Origin: Micromonospora olivasterospora
GTDB taxonomy: Bacteria > Actinomycetota > Actinomycetes > Mycobacteriales > Micromonosporaceae
Direction of reading: 5' to 3'
NCBI RefSeq assembly: GCF_007830265.1
Contig: NZ_VLKE01000001.1
Span: 3,038,001-3,102,000 of the forward strand
DNA length: 64,000 nt
Positions 1 to 10,314 of this stretch are shown here, piece after piece (within the stretch, counting starts at the first letter, position 1; every line of letters starts with the position of its first letter). The position numbers were made by a program, and so were the translations under genes. The notes beneath the pieces were generated by a model, which did not search any database, was not told the DNA's origin, and saw only the letters and a program-made list of their open reading frames with translations.

Positions 1-12
1 GTTCCCGTCCGC

Positions 13-37
13 CCCCGGTGACCAGCCCTCACCGGGG
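13..37 (-). terminator. Hairpin at the 3' end of the VOC gene
   Basis: A perfect 9-bp inverted repeat (CCCCGGTGA / TCACCGGGG) with a 7-nt loop contains the stop codon of the minus-strand VOC gene. There is no U-tract, as is usual for actinobacterial hairpins. Termination is inferred from position and stem strength. Confidence 0.5.
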
Positions 38-796
38 AGGCGTGACGATCGAGAAGAGGGCGCCCTGCGGGTCGCGGAGCGCGGCGACGCGGCCCTGCGG
101 GATGTCGCGGGGCGGGACGAGGACGGTCCCGCCCAGCTCGGCCGCCCGCGCGGCGGTGGCCTCGGCGTCCGCCACCGCGAAGTAGACCGCCCAGTACGCC
201 GGCAGGTCGTCGGGGAAGTCGTCGGCCAGCAGCGGCGGCATCATCCCGGCGACGACCCGCTCGCCCAGCCGCCACCCCGTGTACGTCACCGGTTCCGCCG
301 ACTGCTCCTCCGGGTGCCAGCCGAAGACCAGCTCGTAGAAGACCTTCGCGCCGTCCGGGTCCGGCGTGATCAGCTCGTTCCAGCTCATCGCCCCGGGCAC
401 GTCGAACACCTCGGCCCCCCGGTGGGCCATCGGCTGCCAGGCGCTGAACACCGCGCCGGCCGGGTCGGCGAACACGGCCATCCGCCCCTGGTCGAAGACG
501 TCGAAGGGCGCCACCAGCACCTGCCCGCCGGCCTCGGCCACCCGGGTGCTGACCAGACCGGCGTCGTCCGTGGCCACGTACGTCGACCAGATCGGCACCT
601 GGTCCGCGGTGGCCGGCGGTCCGGCGCCGGCCACCGCCCGCCCGTCCTTCAGGAACGTGGTGTAGCCGCCGGCCTCCGGCTGCGGGGCGACCCGTTCGGT
701 CCAGCCGAACAGTTCCGGGTAGAAGCGCCGCGCGCCCGCCAGGTCCGGAGTGGCCAGGTCGGTCCAGCACGGAGTGCCAGGCGGGACGCTGCTCAC
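29..796 (-). CDS. VOC (glyoxalase/bleomycin-resistance fold) family protein
   Basis: A protein of about 255 residues with two tandem VOC half-domains. The first begins near PCWTDLATPDLAGARRFY and the second near MSWNELITPDPDGAKVFYEL. Both carry the family pattern of an early acidic 'W..L.TPD..GA..FY' strand and a late 'DPQGA.FS' or 'DPAGAVFS' strand. Two-domain proteins of this kind are common in actinomycetes and their substrates are mostly unknown. I chose the GTG at 796 because GAGAGGGG lies about 5 nt upstream; a longer frame to 862 lacks such a site and adds only low-complexity residues. It follows helD in the same direction, 94 bp downstream. No function can be assigned beyond a metal-dependent dioxygenase, isomerase or binding fold. 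Confidence 0.85.
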   Translation of the reverse strand: MSSVPPGTPCWTDLATPDLAGARRFYPELFGWTERVAPQPEAGGYTTFLKDGRAVAGAGPPATADQVPIWSTYVATDDAGLVSTRVAEAGGQVLVAPFDVFDQGRMAVFADPAGAVFSAWQPMAHRGAEVFDVPGAMSWNELITPDPDGAKVFYELVFGWHPEEQSAEPVTYTGWRLGERVVAGMMPPLLADDFPDDLPAYWAVYFAVADAEATAARAAELGGTVLVPPRDIPQGRVAALRDPQGALFSIVTPPR

Positions 797-890
797 GTTG
801 ACCCCTCTCGGCAGGTGGCGACCCGGCGGGCGCCCTGCCGGCATCCTGGCACCGCCGCCCACCCCACCGGGCGGGATTCGGACAATCCGA

Positions 891-2924
891 TCAGCGCAGC
901 GCCTCGGGGAGCGGGGCGGTGTGCAGCACGGCGAGCCGGGAGACCGCTCGGGTGAGCACCACGTACAGCCGGTTCAGGCCGCGCGGCTCGGCGGCCACGA
1001 TCGCGGCCGGCTCGACGACCACGACGTGGTCGTACTCCAGGCCCTTGACCATCGTCGCGGGCACCACGGTGACCCGCGCCGCGGCCTCCACGTCGTCGGC
1101 GGTCGCGGTGTCGATCCCGGCGTCGGCCAGCGCCGCGCGCAGGCCCGCGACCGCGTCGTCGGCGGCGATCACGCCGACCGAGCCGTCGTGGGCCAGCGCC
1201 GCGCGCACCTCGGCCACCGCCGCCGCGGCCAGGTCGGCCACCGCACGCACGTCCAGCGTCCCGTCGCGGCGCAGCGACTCGGCCGGCGGTACGTCCACCG
1301 AGAGCGCCGGCAGCAGCCGGTTGGCGAACGCCACCACGGCGGCGGGCACCCGGAAGCCGACGCTCAGCGGCACCACCGCCGCGTCGGGCTTGCCCAGGTG
1401 GGCGAGGGACGCCCGCCAGTCCCGGGCGGCCCACGGGGCGGTGCCCTGGGCCAGGTCGCCGAGCAGGGTGATCGAGCCGTGCTCGCTGCGCCGGGCGATG
1501 GCCCGGCACTGCATCGGGGAGAGGTCCTGCGCCTCGTCGACCACGACGTGCCCGAAGCTGGCGGGCCGTTCGAGCAGCCCGGCCGCCTCGTCGACCAGCA
1601 CGGCGTCGGCGGCCGCCCACTTCGCCGCCTTCGGGGTGCGCGGGGGTTTCGCCCAGGTCAGCAGCGCCTGCTCGGCCTCGGTGAGCACGCCGTCGGCCGC
1701 GGCGGCGAGCGCCGCGGGGTCGGCGAGCAGGGTGTGCACGAGCCCCTCCGGGGTGAGCGCCGGCCAGACCGCGTCGAGGAACTCGGTCACCGGCCGGCAC
1801 CTGCCCATCCGGCGGAGCCAGGCGTCGCTGGGCGACTCGGCGCGGCGGGCCTCGGCCTGGCGTTGCAGCAGGCTCACCACCCGGGCCCGGACCCGCTCCC
1901 GGCCGGTGGCGTACGGCAGCCCCTCCCGGCGGGTCTCCTCGACGACCCGGTGCAGCGGCTCCAGCCCGATCCGCCAGCGGAACGACCCGTCGGAGACCAT
2001 GATCGGCTCGGTCGGCGCCCCGATGCCGCGCTCGATGGCCCGGCGCAGCACCTCGGCCATCCGCACGTCGTGCTTGAGCGCCGCCACCGCCGGGTCGTCG
2101 ACCGCGCGCACCGGCGCCCGGGCGATCAGGTCCTCCACGGTCGCCTGCTCGACCTCGACCTCGCCGAGCGCCGGCAGCACCGCCGCGATGTACGACAGGA
2201 ACGCCCGGTTCGGCCCGACGATCAGCACGCCGGACCGGCGCAGCCGCTCCCGGTGCAGGTAGAGCAGGTACGCCGCCCGGTGCAGGCCGACCGCCGTCTT
2301 ACCGGTGCCCGGGGCACCCTGTACGCAGATCGAGTCGGCCAGGTCGGCGCGGACCAGCTCGTCCTGCTCGGGTTGGATGGTGGCGACGATGTCGCGCATC
2401 GGGCCGACGCGGGGGCGCTCGATCTCGGCGGTGAGGATGCGGCTGGCCGTGCCCAGTTCCTCGCCCCGGTCCAGGTGCTCGTCCTCGAAGCTGGTCAGCG
2501 CGCCGGCGCTGAACCCGAACCGGCGTCGGACCGACACGCCCTGCGGGTCGCGGGCGCTGGCCCGGTAGAACGACCGGGAGACCGGCGCCCGCCAGTCCAG
2601 CACCAGCGGCTCGCCGAGGTCGTCGGTGACGTGCCGCCGCCCGATGTGGTACCGGGCGTCGGCGAAGGTCAGCCTGCCGAAGAAGAGCGGCGTGGTCGGG
2701 TCGTCGGCCAGCTCGGCGACCCGCCGGGCCATGTGCCGGCCGAGCTGCTCGGCGGTGTACGCGTCACCGGCGACCTTGTCGCCCGTGGCGTACAGCGCCT
2801 CGGCCCGTTCCCGCATGCGCCGCAGGGCGTCGCGGGAGGTGGCGAGGTGCTCGCGTTCGGCGGTGAGCTGGTCGTCGAGGGTGTCGGCCCCGGCGGCGGG
2901 GCTGTTCCGGGCGGCAAGGGTCAT
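891..2924 (-). CDS. helD: HelD/HelR-like superfamily 1 helicase, RNA polymerase-recycling factor
   Basis: A 677-residue UvrD/Rep-like superfamily 1 ATPase. The Walker A motif GAPGTGKT lies near residue 202 and the DEAQD Walker B near residue 460. A late 'GLEYDHVVVVEPA' motif and 'RLYVVLTRA' helicase motif VI are also visible. The long N-terminal coiled-coil region (LDDQLTAEREHLATSRDALR) and a large insertion before motif II are typical of HelD, which removes stalled RNA polymerase from DNA; actinobacterial HelR relatives help against rifamycins. I chose the ATG at 2924 because GGAAGG lies about 9 nt upstream; an upstream extension to 3353 would cross the next gene's 3' end. I saw no clear rifamycin-associated promoter element in 2925-3078. 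The family call is strong; a role in rifamycin tolerance is only possible. Confidence 0.88.
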   Translation of the reverse strand: MTLAARNSPAAGADTLDDQLTAEREHLATSRDALRRMRERAEALYATGDKVAGDAYTAEQLGRHMARRVAELADDPTTPLFFGRLTFADARYHIGRRHVTDDLGEPLVLDWRAPVSRSFYRASARDPQGVSVRRRFGFSAGALTSFEDEHLDRGEELGTASRILTAEIERPRVGPMRDIVATIQPEQDELVRADLADSICVQGAPGTGKTAVGLHRAAYLLYLHRERLRRSGVLIVGPNRAFLSYIAAVLPALGEVEVEQATVEDLIARAPVRAVDDPAVAALKHDVRMAEVLRRAIERGIGAPTEPIMVSDGSFRWRIGLEPLHRVVEETRREGLPYATGRERVRARVVSLLQRQAEARRAESPSDAWLRRMGRCRPVTEFLDAVWPALTPEGLVHTLLADPAALAAAADGVLTEAEQALLTWAKPPRTPKAAKWAAADAVLVDEAAGLLERPASFGHVVVDEAQDLSPMQCRAIARRSEHGSITLLGDLAQGTAPWAARDWRASLAHLGKPDAAVVPLSVGFRVPAAVVAFANRLLPALSVDVPPAESLRRDGTLDVRAVADLAAAAVAEVRAALAHDGSVGVIAADDAVAGLRAALADAGIDTATADDVEAAARVTVVPATMVKGLEYDHVVVVEPAAIVAAEPRGLNRLYVVLTRAVSRLAVLHTAPLPEALR

Positions 2925-3018
2925 CCGAGCAGACCTTCCGGTGCGTGCGTGTGATCGGTCGACCTGGGCCGCCCGGCGCTCCGTCGGCAGGTGTCGGCTG
3001 TGCCCGGTGGGAGGAGGA

Positions 3019-3035
3019 CGCGCGGAATCCGCGCG
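3019..3035. repeat. 8-bp perfect inverted repeat upstream of helD
   Basis: CGCGCGGA-A-TCCGCGCG is a perfect inverted repeat with a 1-base centre, about 95 bp upstream of the helD start and 44 bp beyond the stop of the upstream ATPase. It could be an operator for helD or a short terminator of the ATPase gene. The sequence alone does not decide. Confidence 0.4.
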
Positions 3036-3078
3036 GCGTTCGATCGTACGCGCCGGCACGGCAGCCAGCGAGTCAATT

Positions 3079-4464
3079 TCAGGCGGTGGCGAGGATGTCG
3101 GCGGGCGTGAACGTGCGGACTTCGGGATGGCCTGCCAGGGCGTCGTCCGCGCCGCCGCGAGACCAGAACGCGTACGTGGGGTGGGCCTGACCCGGCGGGG
3201 GTAGGTGCGCAGCCCGTCGTTGCAGATCGCCGAGGTCGCGTTGAGTGAGCGGTTTGGCCTGCCACCGGCATTCACCCACGAGGACCGGCTCGTCGCCGGT
3301 GAGCCCGAGCACGTCAATCTCGACGGTCTCGTCCTTCCACCAGCGCCCGACAACCGTGTCGCTGGGCAGTGCGCCAGCCGCCACCAGTCGCTGAGCGTGA
3401 TCGCGGGCGGCGGCCTCGAAGACTCGGGCCAGGTGCGTCTGCCAGCGTCCGGAGGTGCGCTGCCGTACTGCCGCCCCCTGGCCGCCGTCGATCAGGTCGG
3501 CATCGTCTCGCAGAACTCGGAACCAGTAGGCAAGGTAGTCGTCGGCGATCTCGTAGAGGGGATCGGCGGAACCGCCGCTGCCGAGGGCGCGGACCGCCCG
3601 TACGTAGCCGGCTCGGCGCAGCCGGTCGAGGGTGTAGTCGATGCGCTGCTGCGCCCGGCCGGCTATCTTCGACCGCCGCCTGGCACCACCGGCCATGGCG
3701 GTGAGAACCCGTTCGTACCCACCGCGCCAGTCCAGATCTTCGGAGAGGATGTCCGGCGCGTCGCGTAGGAGCAACCCGCCAGGAGTGAAGGCCAACTCGT
3801 CGAGGTTCTCCTCGACGGATCGTCGTGGTGACCACCGGGCGAGGTGCAGCGGATAGCCGCCGCAGGCTGCGTAGGCCTGGATGAAGTCTGTCGGCGACAG
3901 GTCCGGCTGGAAGGCCCGCGCATCGATGAGTGGAAAGGGGTCCATTCGCCGTTCGACACTGGCGCGGCGGTGCAGGCCACCCTGTGGACCCAGCATCTGT
4001 TCCATGACCGCGACCGCCGAGCCGGTGAGTACCAGCATCAGCCGTTGGCTCCGGACGTGGTTCTCCCACACCGCGGAGACGGTGTCGGCGAAGTCGGCGT
4101 GCCCGCCGGTGAGACGGGGGGCTTCGTCGAGGACCACCAGCAAAGGCTCGGTGCGGGCCAGCCCGGCGACGAACCGTAGGGCTGCCTCCCAGGTCGGGAA
4201 GGTCTCCGGTGCCAGGTCCGTAACCTCGTCGCCGAGTTGCTCGCGGAGCGCTCCGGCGAACCGACGTAGCTGTCGGACGTCGCTGTCTTGACGGGTGGCC
4301 GTGAAGTAGATCGCGCGCTTGCCCTCGGCGAAGTGGGTCAGCAGGTACGTCTTGCCGACCCGCCGTCGCCCCCAGACAACGGCCAACTCCGGTTCACCGC
4401 TTCTGGCGCGCTCCCAAGCCGCGGTCAGTTCCGCCAGCTCGGTCTTCCGTCCAACGACCTGCAC
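3079..4464 (-). CDS. AAA+ ATPase with C-terminal DUF234/nuclease-like domain
   Basis: A 461-residue P-loop ATPase of the archaeal ATPase/COG1672 type. Walker A is GRRRVGKT (residues 32-39) and Walker B is LLVVLDEAPRL near residue 113. A winged-helix region (RIDYTLDRLRRAGYVRAV) follows. The C-terminal domain has EIDVLGL and VLVGECRWQAK, which resembles the D-x(n)-E-x-K core of restriction-endonuclease-like folds. It starts at GTG 4464 with no Shine-Dalgarno site. TACCGT lies exactly 6 nt upstream, so a leaderless transcript beginning at the GTG is likely. A palindrome overlaps this promoter. Related proteins have no well-established role; defence or mobile-element functions have been suggested. 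It shares strand with helD but is separated by 154 bp. Confidence 0.82.
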   Translation of the reverse strand: MQVVGRKTELAELTAAWERARSGEPELAVVWGRRRVGKTYLLTHFAEGKRAIYFTATRQDSDVRQLRRFAGALREQLGDEVTDLAPETFPTWEAALRFVAGLARTEPLLVVLDEAPRLTGGHADFADTVSAVWENHVRSQRLMLVLTGSAVAVMEQMLGPQGGLHRRASVERRMDPFPLIDARAFQPDLSPTDFIQAYAACGGYPLHLARWSPRRSVEENLDELAFTPGGLLLRDAPDILSEDLDWRGGYERVLTAMAGGARRRSKIAGRAQQRIDYTLDRLRRAGYVRAVRALGSGGSADPLYEIADDYLAYWFRVLRDDADLIDGGQGAAVRQRTSGRWQTHLARVFEAAARDHAQRLVAAGALPSDTVVGRWWKDETVEIDVLGLTGDEPVLVGECRWQAKPLTQRDLGDLQRRAAHLPPPGQAHPTYAFWSRGGADDALAGHPEVRTFTPADILATA

Positions 4465-4470
4465 AACATC

Positions 4471-4517
4471 ACGGTACTACAAACAATTTGTAGTACAAGC
4501 TGTTTGTAGTACACCGT
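4471..4517 (-). promoter_or_regulatory. Three-half-site palindromic operator overlapping the ATPase promoter
   Basis: GTACTACAAA (4474-4483) and TTTGTAGTAC (4487-4496) form a perfect 10-bp inverted repeat around CAA. A third identical half-site, TTTGTAGTAC, sits at 4503-4512. The outer arms ACGGTACTACAAACA and TGTTTGTAGTACACCGT also pair almost perfectly. The AT-rich composition contrasts sharply with the surrounding DNA. The putative -10 TACCGT of the ATPase gene (4472-4477, minus strand) lies inside the array, so a bound protein would block transcription. Confidence 0.6.
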
Positions 4518-4569
4518 CTTGCAGGTACTGCCAAAGGTCCGTTCCAGGGTGCCGGCCCAGCGCACCTGA

Positions 4570-5031
4570 CGCGCGACGGCCAGCGCACCCGGGACTGGAT
4601 CCGCCGGGCGCCACGACGGGCGGCTGCTCGGGGCCGGGCTGGCCCTGCTCGGCTTCTGCTGCCTGGCGGTGCTGGCCTCCGCCGCCGTGCCGTCCGCGCT
4701 GCTGCTGGTGCCGATCTGGCTGCTCGGCGGCGTAGCCAACGGAGGGGACAACGTCCTGAACAACGTGCTGCTCGCCCGCCGGGTCCCCGAGGCGGCGCGC
4801 GGACGGGCGTACGCGGTCTTCGGCGCCGCCGCCCAGGGCGCCGCGATGGCCGGCTTCGTGGCCGGCGGCGTGCTGCTGGAGCTGTTCGACCCCCGGCCGC
4901 TGGTGGCGGCGTGCGGTGTCGCGGGGACTCTGGTGGTCGCCGCGCTGGCCGTCCCGGTCGTCCGCGCTGCCCGGGCCGGCCGGGCACCGGTGGCGGCTGC
5001 GGAATTCACCACTCCGGGGCCAACCCGCTGA
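4570..5031 (+). pseudogene. C-terminal remnant of an MFS transporter
   Basis: The open frame begins right after a TGA at 4567 and has no plausible start near it. From about residue 15 it encodes four hydrophobic segments: LLGAGLALLGFCCLAVLA, ALLLVPIWLLGGV, GAAMAGFVAGGVLLEL and GVAGTLVVAALAVPVV. The loop 'NVLLARRVPEAARGRAYAVFGAA' is typical of the last third of MFS exporters. The eight or so N-terminal helices are missing. A GTG at 4669 would give a 120-residue product, but no ribosome site is visible. I read this as a decayed transporter whose 5' part was lost upstream, beside the ATPase operator. Confidence 0.65.
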
Positions 5032-5925
<894 letters not shown>

Positions 5926-5929
<4 letters not shown>

Positions 5930-6882
5930 GTCGTCGAGCGGAGCGCCGCCTCGGCGATCTTCTCGCAGTTCTCCATGCCGTACTCGTAGCCCATGTCGAT
6001 CGGGTAGCGGACCATCACGCCCATCGTCCAGTTGTCGCCGATGGCCAGGCAGTTGATGTGCATCTCCTGCTCCCTGGTCCGGTCGATCCAGCCGTTCTTG
6101 ATCGCGATCTTCTTCTGCTCGGCGGCCGGGAACGCCTTGCGGATACCGAAGTCACCGGCCCCGCGGACGAGCCGCATCTCGTTGAGCAGCCAGTTGGTCC
6201 ACTTCGGGCCGGCGGCCCGACCGTCCTTGATGCAGGCGCCGAGGCGGGCGGTGTCCCGGGGGGAGAGGTTCGTCCGGCTCCAGCCGCCGTCGGCGGCCGG
6301 GCTGCTGTCGGTCAGGTCGCACATCGAGATCAGCCGCTTGATCGACGCGGACCGGCCGACGGAGTTGTAGAACTGCTCGGCCCGGGTGTTGTCGCTGTCC
6401 CGGATGATCTTCGTGGCGTCGGCCAGCTTCGCGTCGCTCGGCGTCTGCCCGGCGTCGGCGGCCCGGCGCAGGTAGTCGGCGACGATCCAGGACTTGATCA
6501 GCGACGCGGTGGTGCTGGTCTCGTCCATGTTCTCCGAGCCGAAGATCTCCCCGGTGCGGGTGTCCAGGACGCTCCAGGCGTACCAGCCCTCGATGTCGAG
6601 GTCGAGCTGCTTGTCGGCGAACGGCAGCGGCTCCGGCGACGGCGTCGGCGACAGGCTGGGCGACGTGGCGGGCCGCGAGCCGCGGTCCGCCGGCGCGTCG
6701 GTCGACCGGGCGGCCGGGACGGCGGGCTTGCCCCACCGGGCAGTCGCGTCCGACGCCAGCGGGGAGCCCGGCAGCAGCCGCAGGGAGACCAGCACCAGCG
6801 CGATCAGGACAGCGGCGACGACGATCAACCGCAGCGGCGACGCCTCGCGCCGCGCGCGGTTGTCCCGCCGGTTGCCCGCCAT
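5926..6882 (-). CDS. Membrane-anchored class A beta-lactamase-like serine hydrolase
   Basis: A 318-residue protein. An N-terminal transmembrane or signal-anchor segment ([19 protein letters not shown]) is followed by a Ser/Thr/Pro-rich stalk and an extracytoplasmic domain. The active-site motifs of penicillin-recognising serine enzymes are all present: SLIK (Ser127-Lys130), SDN (163-165) and KNG (262-264, in place of KTG). These enzymes act on peptidoglycan peptides or beta-lactams. The missing class A Glu166-type loop signature leaves the reaction uncertain; a D,D-peptidase-like or regulatory role is possible. Its ATG (6882) shares one base with the upstream gene's TGA (TGATG), so the two are translationally coupled and look like a tandem duplication. 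Confidence 0.75.
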
Positions 6883-7874
6883 CAGAGCTTCCCGATCGGC
6901 TGCTGCGGCACCTTGAGCGCGGCGCCGGGCTGCGGGGTGACGAGCTGGGTGGCGACGCTGGCGCAGACCTTCGCGCCGTACGACAGCCCCTTGCTCTGCG
7001 GGTAGCGCAGCATTACCGCGAGGCTCCACTTCTCGGTGACCGCGAGGCAGTTGACGTGCCAGTTGCCGTCGTAGTTCAACGGCGTCCAGCCGTTCTTGAT
7101 GCTGACCGGGCCCTGGGCCTTGATCTCGGCGGGCAGGCCGTCGACGATCCCCCACTTGCCGCCGCCGGACTTGAGCTGCTGCTCCTTGACGCTCCCGCGC
7201 ACCTTGCTCATCTCGTCGAGCACCCACCTGGTCCACTTCGGCCCGGCCGCCTTTCCGTCGGCGATGCAGTCGCCGAGGCGGACGGCGTCCCGGGGGGACA
7301 TCCGGGTGAAGCTCCAGTAGCCCTCGTACGTCGGAACGATGCCGCGCTTGGTGTCGGTGAGGCCGCAGATGGTGATCGCCCGCTTGAGTACCCGCCCCGG
7401 CTGGCCGTTCGGCGGTACGTCCCGGTACGATCCGCCCGCCGCGGTGAAGACCCGGTTCGCCGCGTCGTCGTTGCTGTCACGGATGGCGAGGCTGGCGTCC
7501 TTCTTCAGGCTGGCCGGCGGCTCCTTGTCGCCGAGCTGGCGCAGGTAGTCCGAGACGATCCAGGCCTTGATCATCGACTCGGTCGAGCTGGTCGAGGCCA
7601 TGTTCTTCGAACCGGAGATCGCGCCGGTCGCCCGGTCCATCAGCGCCCAGCCGAAGAACTCGCCGGAGAAGCTCACCGAGACCGGGGCGGCGGCCAGGGT
7701 CGGCGGCGGCGGGGCGGTCGGCTCCGGGGCGGCCACGCTTCCCGCGCCGCCCGCGCCGCCCCCGCTGCCGCCGCTGTCGTCGCCGGCGAGGCGCGCGTAC
7801 GCGGCGGGAACGAGCATGCCGCCACCGAGCAGGACCGCCACGACGGCGAGCACCATGGCCACGCGAGGTCGCAT
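6882..7874 (-). CDS. Exported beta-lactamase-like serine hydrolase with altered SxN motif
   Basis: A 330-residue paralogue of the next gene. It has a hydrophobic leader ([21 protein letters not shown]), then a Gly/Pro-rich stretch and the same catalytic domain. Motifs are SMIK (Ser100-Lys103) and KNG (260-262). The second motif reads SND (134-136) where its neighbour has SDN, so the Asn that normally contacts substrate is displaced. The paired order [20 protein letters not shown] versus [20 protein letters not shown] shows common ancestry. It is the first gene of a two-gene unit, starting at ATG 7874. Catalytic activity cannot be assumed. Confidence 0.72.
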   Translation of the reverse strand: MRPRVAMVLAVVAVLLGGGMLVPAAYARLAGDDSGGSGGGAGGAGSVAAPEPTAPPPPTLAAAPVSVSFSGEFFGWALMDRATGAISGSKNMASTSSTESMIKAWIVSDYLRQLGDKEPPASLKKDASLAIRDSNDDAANRVFTAAGGSYRDVPPNGQPGRVLKRAITICGLTDTKRGIVPTYEGYWSFTRMSPRDAVRLGDCIADGKAAGPKWTRWVLDEMSKVRGSVKEQQLKSGGGKWGIVDGLPAEIKAQGPVSIKNGWTPLNYDGNWHVNCLAVTEKWSLAVMLRYPQSKGLSYGAKVCASVATQLVTPQPGAALKVPQQPIGKL

Positions 7875-8243
7875 GAGTGGGTGAACTCCAGATGTCCGGG
7901 CCGGGGGAGCCGGCTGTTGTCCGTGATGGTCGGCGGGTCGCCGAGGCCGGGGGAGGTGACCTCCGGTCGGCTGGCGATCGCCGGCAGCCGATCAGTGACG
8001 GGCAGAAGTCTACGTCCGGACCGCCCCGACGCCAGGTACCCGACGCCCGGCAACTTGGTACGAAGGCGGGATAATGGCCCGCTACGCCTGCCTTGGGGTG
8101 AATCTCCTTCAAAAAGTGATCCATGCCACAGCCTGCGTGGCGCCTGCCAGGGGGTGTATCGGTGGGCCCGAATTCGAGATCGTCTCCGGAATCCTGTGAC
8201 ACTCCTCTGGTGTCGCCAGTGGCGAGCTGTAACACTTGCTGTC
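7875..8243. other. Intergenic region between the hydrolase pair and paaA (divergent)
   Basis: This 369-bp gap must hold the promoters of both divergent units. Just before paaA an imperfect inverted repeat GTGACAC-N7-GTGTCGC occupies about 8196-8216, a possible operator. The ATG of paaA has no convincing Shine-Dalgarno site; TAACAC (8230-8235) is a weak -10 candidate. I saw no RNA gene or further open frame worth reporting. Confidence 0.4.
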
Positions 8244-9308
8244 ATGTATGGCAACGACTTCCCCGCCCCGGAGGACGCGCCCGGCGGCGGCCTGCTCGGC
8301 GAGGTGGAGGCGGCGGAGGCTGCCCTGCGCGAGGCGGCGGCCCGGCAGCGCGGCGGCGGCCCCGACCCGGGCGCCGACCTGGCGGCGTACTTCGCCGACG
8401 TGATCGCGGCCGACCAGAAGATCGAGCCCCGGGACTGGATGCCGGAGGCGTACCGGAAGACGCTGATCCGGCAGATCGCCCAGCACGCGCACTCCGAGAT
8501 CATCGGGATGCAGCCGGAGGGGAACTGGATCAGCCGGGCGCCCTCGCTCAAGCGCAAGGCGATCCTGCTGGCCAAGGTCCAGGACGAGGCCGGGCACGGC
8601 CTCTACCTGTACGCGGCCGCCGAGACCCTCGGCGTCAGCCGGGACGAGCTGGTGGAGCTGCTGATCGAGGGCCGGCAGAAGTACAGCTCGATCTTCAACT
8701 ACCCGACCCTCACCTGGGCCGACGTCGGCGCGATCGGCTGGCTGGTCGACGGCGCCGCGATCGTCAACCAGGTCCCGCTCTGCCGCTGCTCCTACGGGCC
8801 GTACGCGCGGGCGATGATCCGGGTCTGCAAGGAGGAGTCGTTCCACCAGCGGCAGGGCTACGAGATCCTGCACACTCTCGCCCACGGCACCCCGGCGCAG
8901 AAGGCGATGGCCCAGGAGGCGGTGGACCGCTGGTGGTACCCGTCACTGGCCATGTTCGGGCCGCCCGACGGCGACTCGACCCACTCCGCCCAGTCGATGG
9001 CCTGGAAGATCAAGCGCTTCTCCAACGACGAGCTGCGCCAGCGCTTCGTCGACATGTGTGTCGGCCAGGCCGAGATCCTCGGCCTCACCCTGCCCGACCC
9101 CGACCTGCGCTGGAACGACGAGCGGCAGTCGTACGACTACACCCAGCCGGACTACGACGAGCTGATGAGGGTGATCAAGGGCGACGGGCCGTGCAACCGG
9201 CAGCGGATGGAGCACCGCCGCCGCGCCCACGACGACGGCGCCTGGGTACGCGAGGCCGCCGCGACGTACGCGGCGAAGCAGAGGAACAAGGAGAAGGTGG
9301 CGGCATGA
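8244..9308 (+). CDS. paaA: 1,2-phenylacetyl-CoA epoxidase subunit PaaA
   Basis: A 354-residue ferritin-like di-iron protein, the catalytic subunit of the multicomponent oxygenase that converts phenylacetyl-CoA to its ring epoxide. Carboxylate/histidine motifs expected for the di-iron site are visible: [10 protein letters not shown] near residue 115, and [13 protein letters not shown] further on. The C-terminal half keeps the family pattern [20 protein letters not shown]. The ATG at 8244 begins [13 protein letters not shown]; the frame runs far upstream but has no family similarity there. It overlaps paaB by 4 bases (ATGA). No paaK or later ring-cleavage genes are in the window. Confidence 0.95.
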   Translation: MYGNDFPAPEDAPGGGLLGEVEAAEAALREAAARQRGGGPDPGADLAAYFADVIAADQKIEPRDWMPEAYRKTLIRQIAQHAHSEIIGMQPEGNWISRAPSLKRKAILLAKVQDEAGHGLYLYAAAETLGVSRDELVELLIEGRQKYSSIFNYPTLTWADVGAIGWLVDGAAIVNQVPLCRCSYGPYARAMIRVCKEESFHQRQGYEILHTLAHGTPAQKAMAQEAVDRWWYPSLAMFGPPDGDSTHSAQSMAWKIKRFSNDELRQRFVDMCVGQAEILGLTLPDPDLRWNDERQSYDYTQPDYDELMRVIKGDGPCNRQRMEHRRRAHDDGAWVREAAATYAAKQRNKEKVAA

Positions 9309-9592
9309 CCAAGGAACCGTCGCCCTTGTGGGAGGTCTTCGTGCGGGCCCGGCGCGGCCTGTCGCACACCCACGTCGGCAGCCTGCACGCCCCCGACGCG
9401 GAGTTGGCCCTGCGCAACGCCCGCGACCTCTACACCCGCCGCCAGGAGGGCGTCTCCATCTGGGTGGTGCCGGCCGGCGCGATCACCGCGTCCAGCCCCG
9501 ACGAGAAGGACGCCTTCTTCGACCCGGCGGCCGACAAGGTCTACCGCCACCCCACCTTCTACGAGGTGCCGGACGGGGTGGCCCACCTGTGA
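9305..9592 (+). CDS. paaB: Phenylacetyl-CoA epoxidase subunit PaaB
   Basis: A small 95-residue protein with the PaaB signature [40 protein letters not shown]. PaaB is a structural bridge in the PaaABCE complex and is needed for the epoxidase. The start ATG overlaps the paaA stop (ATGA), and its stop overlaps the paaC start (GTGA). Length and sequence are typical of the family. Confidence 0.95.
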   Translation: MTKEPSPLWEVFVRARRGLSHTHVGSLHAPDAELALRNARDLYTRRQEGVSIWVVPAGAITASSPDEKDAFFDPAADKVYRHPTFYEVPDGVAHL

Positions 9593-10314
9593 ACGGCCCG
9601 TTCGCCCTCGCCCTCGCCCTCGGCGACGACGCGCTGATCGCGGCGCAGCGCCTCGCCGAGTGGACCAGCCGCGCGCCGGAGATGGAGGAGGACGTCGCCC
9701 TGGCGAACATCGCCCTCGACCAGCTCGGCGCGGCGCGCCTGCTGCTGACGTACGCGGGCGAGCTGGAGGGCGCCGGGCGGGACGAGGACGCGCTGGCGTA
9801 CCTGCGCGACGACCGCGACTTCCGCAACTGCCTCCTGGTCGAGCTGCCCAACGGCGACTTCGCGGTGACCATGGCGAAGCTGTTCCTCCTGTCCGCGTAC
9901 CAGCTCCCGCTGTACACGGCGCTGGCCGGCTGCGCCGACGAGCGGCTCGCCGCGATCGGCGCCAAGGCGCGCAAGGAGTCGGCGTACCACCTCGACCACG
10001 CCTCGCTGTGGGTGAAGCGGCTCGGCGACGGCACCGAGGAGTCGCACCGCCGGATGCGGGCGGCCCTGGACCAGGTCTGGCCGTACGTCCACGAGCTGTT
10101 CGCGCCGTGGTCCGGGGCGCCGGTCGACCCGGCGACCCTGCGGGCCGCGTTCGACGCGACCGTCGCGCCGGTCCTCGCCGAGGCGACGTTGCCCCGGCCG
10201 GCGGACGGCTGGGCCCCCGCCGGCGGGCGGGACGGCGTGCACACGGAGCACCTGTCGTACCTGCTGGCCGAGATGCAGGTGCTGCACCGCGCCCACCCCG
10301 GGGCCGAGTGGTGA
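9589..10314 (+). CDS. paaC: Phenylacetyl-CoA epoxidase subunit PaaC
   Basis: A 241-residue ferritin-like partner of PaaA with a degenerate metal site; it forms the PaaAC core. Features include DDALIAAQRLAEWTSRAPEMEEDVALANIALDQLGAARLLL and the KESAYHLDHASLWVKRLGDGTEESHRRM helix. The GTG start at 9589 overlaps paaB by 4 bases. No independent ribosome site is needed if translation is coupled, as the whole cluster suggests. Confidence 0.94.
   Translation: MNGPFALALALGDDALIAAQRLAEWTSRAPEMEEDVALANIALDQLGAARLLLTYAGELEGAGRDEDALAYLRDDRDFRNCLLVELPNGDFAVTMAKLFLLSAYQLPLYTALAGCADERLAAIGAKARKESAYHLDHASLWVKRLGDGTEESHRRMRAALDQVWPYVHELFAPWSGAPVDPATLRAAFDATVAPVLAEATLPRPADGWAPAGGRDGVHTEHLSYLLAEMQVLHRAHPGAEW

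Noticed and set aside
750-2954. Long plus-strand frame opposite helD
   Set aside because: Antisense shadow typical of GC-rich DNA; composition is Gly/Arg/His-rich with no family motifs.
2925-3078. Rifamycin-associated promoter element upstream of helD
   Set aside because: Looked for because HelR-type genes can carry one; only an unrelated 8-bp inverted repeat was found.
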